Assembly (NCBI RefSeq): GCF_031202265.1
Contig: NZ_CP100604.1
Location: 496,001 to 560,000 of the forward strand
Source of the DNA: Bradyrhizobium sp. Ash2021
GTDB lineage: Bacteria > Pseudomonadota > Alphaproteobacteria > Rhizobiales > Xanthobacteraceae
DNA: 64,000 nt
Direction of reading: 5' to 3'
Shown here one piece after another: positions 61,118-64,000 of this stretch. The notes under the pieces are model-generated. The model ran no database searches. It worked only from the letters and a program-made list of their open reading frames with translations, and was not told where the DNA came from. The first letter of the stretch is position 1; each line of letters starts with the position of its first letter. Both the position numbers and the translations under genes were made by a program.

Positions 61118-61792
61118 ATGAGTAAACAGGCCGAATTTGCGGTCATCCTGAAAATGAACCCGATGTTCGCGGACTTGGGGACCGACGAACTGCAGCGGAT
61201 TTCCAGCCTTTGCCACACCCAGCAGCTTGGGGTCGGTGAAATGCTGTTCCAGAAGGGGGACCCCGGCGACGCCTTGTACGGGGTTCGCCGCGGCCAGATC
61301 CGCATCGAGACCGGCGCCTCGGACGGCAGCCGGCTGACGCTGAACTTCATGGGCCCGGGCGACCTGTTCGGCGAGGTCGCGGTCCTGGACGGCCAGAGCC
61401 GCACCGCGGATGCCGCCGCGGGCGAGCCGACCGAACTGTTCGTGCTGCGGCGGCAGGATTTTCTGTCGCATCTCGAACGCGAGCCGAAGGTGGCGATCAA
61501 GATCATCATGCTGCTGTGCCAGCGCATCCGCTGGCAGAGCGAGCGGATGGAGGAATCCATGCTGCAGCCGCTGCCGGTGCGGCTGGCGCGCCGGCTCTGT
61601 GCGCTGGCGGCCGATTTCGGCTCCGAGGTCCACATCTCGCAGGAGCAACTCGGCGTCTTCGTCGGCGCCGCGCGCGAAAGCGTCAACCGTCAGCTCCAGC
61701 TCTGGCGCAAGGACGGCATCCTCGACCTGCAGCGCGGCCGGATTTTACTGCAGAACCTGACCAAGCTGACGGCGGTGGCAAGGAACGAGTAG
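61118..61792 (+). CDS. Crp-family transcriptional regulator
   Basis: A 224-residue protein with a true cyclic-nucleotide-binding domain (~10-125: MLFQKGDPGDALYGVRRGQI, FMGPGDLFGEVAVLDGQSRT, which includes the phosphate-binding G-E-x-A/R-T pattern), a dimer helix and a winged helix (~155-215: ISQEQLGVFVGAARESVNRQ). Conservation of the phosphate cassette makes cAMP binding plausible, and a cyclase gene lies 2.5 kb away. GGAAGG precedes the ATG. No FNR-type cysteines are present. Confidence 0.9.
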   Translation: MSKQAEFAVILKMNPMFADLGTDELQRISSLCHTQQLGVGEMLFQKGDPGDALYGVRRGQIRIETGASDGSRLTLNFMGPGDLFGEVAVLDGQSRTADAAAGEPTELFVLRRQDFLSHLEREPKVAIKIIMLLCQRIRWQSERMEESMLQPLPVRLARRLCALAADFGSEVHISQEQLGVFVGAARESVNRQLQLWRKDGILDLQRGRILLQNLTKLTAVARNE

Positions 61793-61847
61793 GGGGGAGG
61801 CGCCCTGGTATTTGCGCGTGTGCCGGGTGAAGGTGTAATCTGTAAAC

Positions 61848-62060
61848 ATGAAACAGCCGATCGTCTCGATTAGCCCTGATATTATGGGCGGCTCCGCTGT
61901 GTTCCACGGGACAAGAGTTCCCGTACAGACGTTGCTTGACTATCTCGAGGCCGGTGAATCGATCGATGATTTTCTCGCTGGGTTCCCATCCGTTACGCGA
62001 GAGCATGTCATCGCGTTCCTGGAGGAAGCCAAGACGCGAATGGTCGAAGCGGCTTCGTGA
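61848..62060 (+). CDS. DUF433 antitoxin
   Basis: A 70-residue protein typical of DUF433 (PIVSISPDIMGGSAVFHGTR, then VPVQTLLDYLEAGESIDDFL). These small helix-turn-helix proteins are antitoxins for DUF5615 PIN-like toxins. Its stop overlaps the start of the next gene (GTGA). Confidence 0.9.
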   Translation: MKQPIVSISPDIMGGSAVFHGTRVPVQTLLDYLEAGESIDDFLAGFPSVTREHVIAFLEEAKTRMVEAAS

Positions 62061-62380
62061 AGGTCCTGCTCGACGAATGCGTCGACTGGCGCCTGGCGCG
62101 TGATATCATCGGCCACGACGTCAAGACCGCTCGTCAAATGGGCTGGACGACGATCAAGAATGGAGAACTGTTGGCGCTAGCGGGCGAACAGTTTGAAGTA
62201 TTCGTCACCGTGGATCGAAACCTGTCCTTTCAGCAGAATCTGGTTTCTTATCCGATCGCCGTCATCGTGCTTCATGCGAAAACGAACCGCCTTGCCGATC
62301 TCAAGCCGCTGGCGCCAAAGCTCGCGGCGGCCATCGAGTCCGCACGGCCCGGAGTCGTCGAGTTCATTGACGCTGACTAG
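62057..62380 (+). CDS. DUF5615 PIN-like toxin
   Basis: A 107-residue PIN-like RNase candidate. It has MKVLLDECVDWRLARDIIGH with Asp6/Glu7 at the metal site, and VFVTVDRNLSFQQNL with a further Asp. Paired and translationally coupled (4-bp overlap, GTG start) with the DUF433 antitoxin. This forms a type II toxin-antitoxin module distinct from the pair at 50889. Confidence 0.88.
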   Translation: MKVLLDECVDWRLARDIIGHDVKTARQMGWTTIKNGELLALAGEQFEVFVTVDRNLSFQQNLVSYPIAVIVLHAKTNRLADLKPLAPKLAAAIESARPGVVEFIDAD

Positions 62381-62490
62381 GCGGTCTCGTCCTCAGCGAG
62401 AAAAGCCGCATAGCGCAGGGCCTCGTCGATGTCGCCTGCGTAGCGCTGGGTCAACAGTTCCGCGCCCGCCGCATCGCACGCGTCTCGCTC
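62381..62490 (-). pseudogene. Possible C-terminal remnant of a small protein
   Basis: Directly after the RND stop codon the same frame reads on with ERDACDAAGAELLTQRYAGD, then IDEALRYAAFLAEDETA and a stop. This acidic, helix-forming stretch looks protein-like but has no ATG of its own. It may be a decayed small gene or the former tail of a longer one. Weak. Confidence 0.25.
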
Positions 62491-64000
62491 CTACTCCGCC
62501 GCAGGCGACACCATGGCCGGTGGCGGCGGCGCGGGCGGCTCCTTGGCCGGCGGCTCGGCGTGATGATCGGACGGCGCGTGCTCGGTCTCGCCGTGTGAAA
62601 CCAGCAGCATCTTGCCGAAGCGCCAGATGAACGCGCCGATATCGTCCATCATCATGAACATCGCCGGCACGAACACCAGCGACAGCACCGTCGAGAACAG
62701 CAGGCCGCCGATCACGGCGAGCGCCATCGGCGAACGGAATTCGCCGCCGGCGCCGAACGCCAGTGCTGACGGCATCATGCCGGCCGCCATGGCAATGGTC
62801 GTCATGACGATCGGGCGGGCGCGCTTCATGCCGGCGTCGATGATCGCTTCATCGCGCCGCTTGCCGTCGCGGATCGCCTCGACCGCGAACTCCACCAGCA
62901 TGATGGCGTTCTTGGTGACGATGCCCATCAGCATCAGGATGCCGATCCATACCGGCGTGGTGAGCTGCTTGCCGGTCAGCAGCAATGCGGCAATGGCGCC
63001 GCCGATCGAGAGCGGCAGCGAAAACAGGATGGTGATCGGCTGCAGGAAGGTGCCGAACAGCAGCACCAGCACCGCGTAGACCATCATCAGGCCGGCGGTG
63101 ATGGCGGTGGCAAAGCCTTCCGACAATTCGTTCAGGCTTTCGGCGTCGCCGGACGGGCTGACCTTGACGCCCTTCGGCAGGCTTTTCATGACAGGCAGCT
63201 CGTAGATCTTCTTGGTGGCGTCGCCGAGTGCCGCGGTGCCGACGAGGTCGGCCGCGACGGTGGCCTGCCGTTCGCGGTCGTAGCGGTTGATGCTGGTCGG
63301 GCCCTGGTCGAGCTGGATGTCGGCGACAACGGACAGCGGCACGCCGCCGCGTTCGCCGCGCTGGCCCAGCGGCACGCGCAATTGTTCGAGCATCTGCAGG
63401 TCGCTGCGGGCATTGTCCTCGAGCTGGACCCGGATCGGCACCTGGCGGTCGCCGGCGTCGAATTTTGCGAGCGCCGGACCGACGTCACCGATGGTGGCGA
63501 CGCGGATGGTCTGCGACAGGCTTTCGGTGGAGACCCCTAACCGCGCCGCCAGTTCGGCGCGCGGCCGAATGCGAAGCTCGGGCCTGTCCAGCGCGGTTTC
63601 CGAGATCACGTTGGCGATGATCGGAATCCGCTTCATCTGGGTCGCCAGTTCGCTGGCGACATTGTTGACGATGTTGCTGTCGGTACCGGTGACGACCAGC
63701 GAGATCGCGCGAAGCCCGTTTTCGTCGAGGAACCAGAAGCGGATGTCGGGAACGTTCTCGAGTTCCTTGCTGATGTCGAGTTCGAGCAGGCGTTGCGTGT
63801 GTGCGCTGTCGCGTTCAGTCTTCGGCGTGTAATTGATGATCAGCGCGGCGCGCCGCACCTCCAGCGTTCCCGGCGGCACGCGGCCGCCGTCGACGAACAC
63901 GCTTCGCACCTCCGGGCGCTTGCGCAGGCGCGCGACGATCTCCTCGGTCACCTTCTCGGTGTAGGCGAGTTGCGAGCCTGGCGGCAGCTCCATCGCCAAT
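62491..64000 (-). CDS. RND efflux pump permease (AcrB/HAE1 type), C-terminal half
   Basis: The gene continues beyond the window's end, and about 503 C-terminal residues are present. Typical AcrB-family features are IAVVADIQLDQGPTS-like docking segments (SVVADIQLDQGPTSINRYDR), six C-terminal membrane helices (AITAGLMMVYAVLVLLFGTF, LPLSIGGAIAALLLTG, ALAVIGGLLFSTVLSLVFVP) and the loop LMGIVTKNAIMLVEFA. It exports hydrophobic compounds with a periplasmic adaptor that would lie outside the window. A Pro/Ala-rich C-terminal tail follows residue ~470. Confidence 0.9.
   Translation of the reverse strand, partial: LAMELPPGSQLAYTEKVTEEIVARLRKRPEVRSVFVDGGRVPPGTLEVRRAALIINYTPKTERDSAHTQRLLELDISKELENVPDIRFWFLDENGLRAISLVVTGTDSNIVNNVASELATQMKRIPIIANVISETALDRPELRIRPRAELAARLGVSTESLSQTIRVATIGDVGPALAKFDAGDRQVPIRVQLEDNARSDLQMLEQLRVPLGQRGERGGVPLSVVADIQLDQGPTSINRYDRERQATVAADLVGTAALGDATKKIYELPVMKSLPKGVKVSPSGDAESLNELSEGFATAITAGLMMVYAVLVLLFGTFLQPITILFSLPLSIGGAIAALLLTGKQLTTPVWIGILMLMGIVTKNAIMLVEFAVEAIRDGKRRDEAIIDAGMKRARPIVMTTIAMAAGMMPSALAFGAGGEFRSPMALAVIGGLLFSTVLSLVFVPAMFMMMDDIGAFIWRFGKMLLVSHGETEHAPSDHHAEPPAKEPPAPPPPAMVSPAAE

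Noticed and set aside
62491..64000. Pairing of the RND pump with the adaptor at 42 kb
   Set aside because: In the usual order the adaptor precedes the pump on the same strand, which would put it beyond the window end, not 20 kb downstream.
1..64000. tRNA, rRNA or riboswitch genes
   Set aside because: I read the intergenic stretches for cloverleaf ends, CCA-type tails and known riboswitch cores and saw none. A covariance-model scan would be needed to be certain.

Overview
The window looks like chromosome of a Bradyrhizobium/Rhodopseudomonas-type alphaproteobacterium (Nitrobacteraceae). The evidence is high-GC coding, tandem DUF1522-type flagellins, FixJ-like regulators, a caspase-fold protein with replaced catalytic residues of a kind known from Bradyrhizobium, and several families of palindromic intergenic repeats (REP/BIME-like). 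No rRNA, tRNA or CRISPR array was seen.

Region 1-16.7 kb is a signalling and motility block. It holds the 3' end of a GH3 gene, a LuxR-HTH protein with a degenerate histidine-kinase-like H-box, a CheY, Crp/Fnr regulators, two tandem flagellins, a chemotaxis operon (cheY, cheR, PilZ), a FixJ-like regulator, a huge five-PAS hybrid kinase and a receiver-only regulator. The block has suffered deletions: cheA and cheW are reduced to one 102-aa in-frame chimera, a second crp/fnr gene is broken, and a divergent receiver gene has lost its 5' end at the same scar. Four perfect and two one-mismatch copies of the palindrome CCGTA-N4-TACGG lie in intergenic DNA upstream of six genes of this block, which suggests an undescribed local regulon that may be read by one of the two LuxR-HTH proteins.

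Region 16.9-24.4 kb is a catabolic operon: a GntR/FCD repressor gene, a 26-bp perfect palindromic operator, a NitT/TauT-type ABC transporter, L-arabonate dehydratase, an RraA/HMG-aldolase-family protein and an alpha-ketoglutaric-semialdehyde-type dehydrogenase. It resembles the non-phosphorylative pentose-acid pathway, with an unexpected transporter and no obvious 2-keto-3-deoxyarabonate dehydratase.

Region 24.5-40.3 kb holds housekeeping and accessory genes: oligopeptidase B, an MBOAT/SGNH-like acyl-transfer pair, an Fe3+-type ABC transporter, a class V aminotransferase, an LssY_C membrane protein, a secreted nuclease, a large unrecognised protein and a pseudo-caspase. Region 40.3-52.6 kb is an accessory island. 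It contains an IS481-family element with two iterated repeats at each end, an orphan RND adaptor, a type I restriction-modification locus whose hsdS is split by an IS3-family element (3-bp TAC target duplication; removal restores a 490-codon frame exactly), a MazE/VapC-like toxin-antitoxin pair, and about 1 kb of non-coding repeat-rich DNA.

Region 52.6-64 kb holds an alpha/beta hydrolase and a methyltransferase, a CadC-like TPR regulator, a class III nucleotidyl cyclase, an AsmA protein, a Crp regulator preceded by an 11-G tract, a DUF433/DUF5615 toxin-antitoxin pair, and the C-terminal half of an RND efflux pump running off the window.
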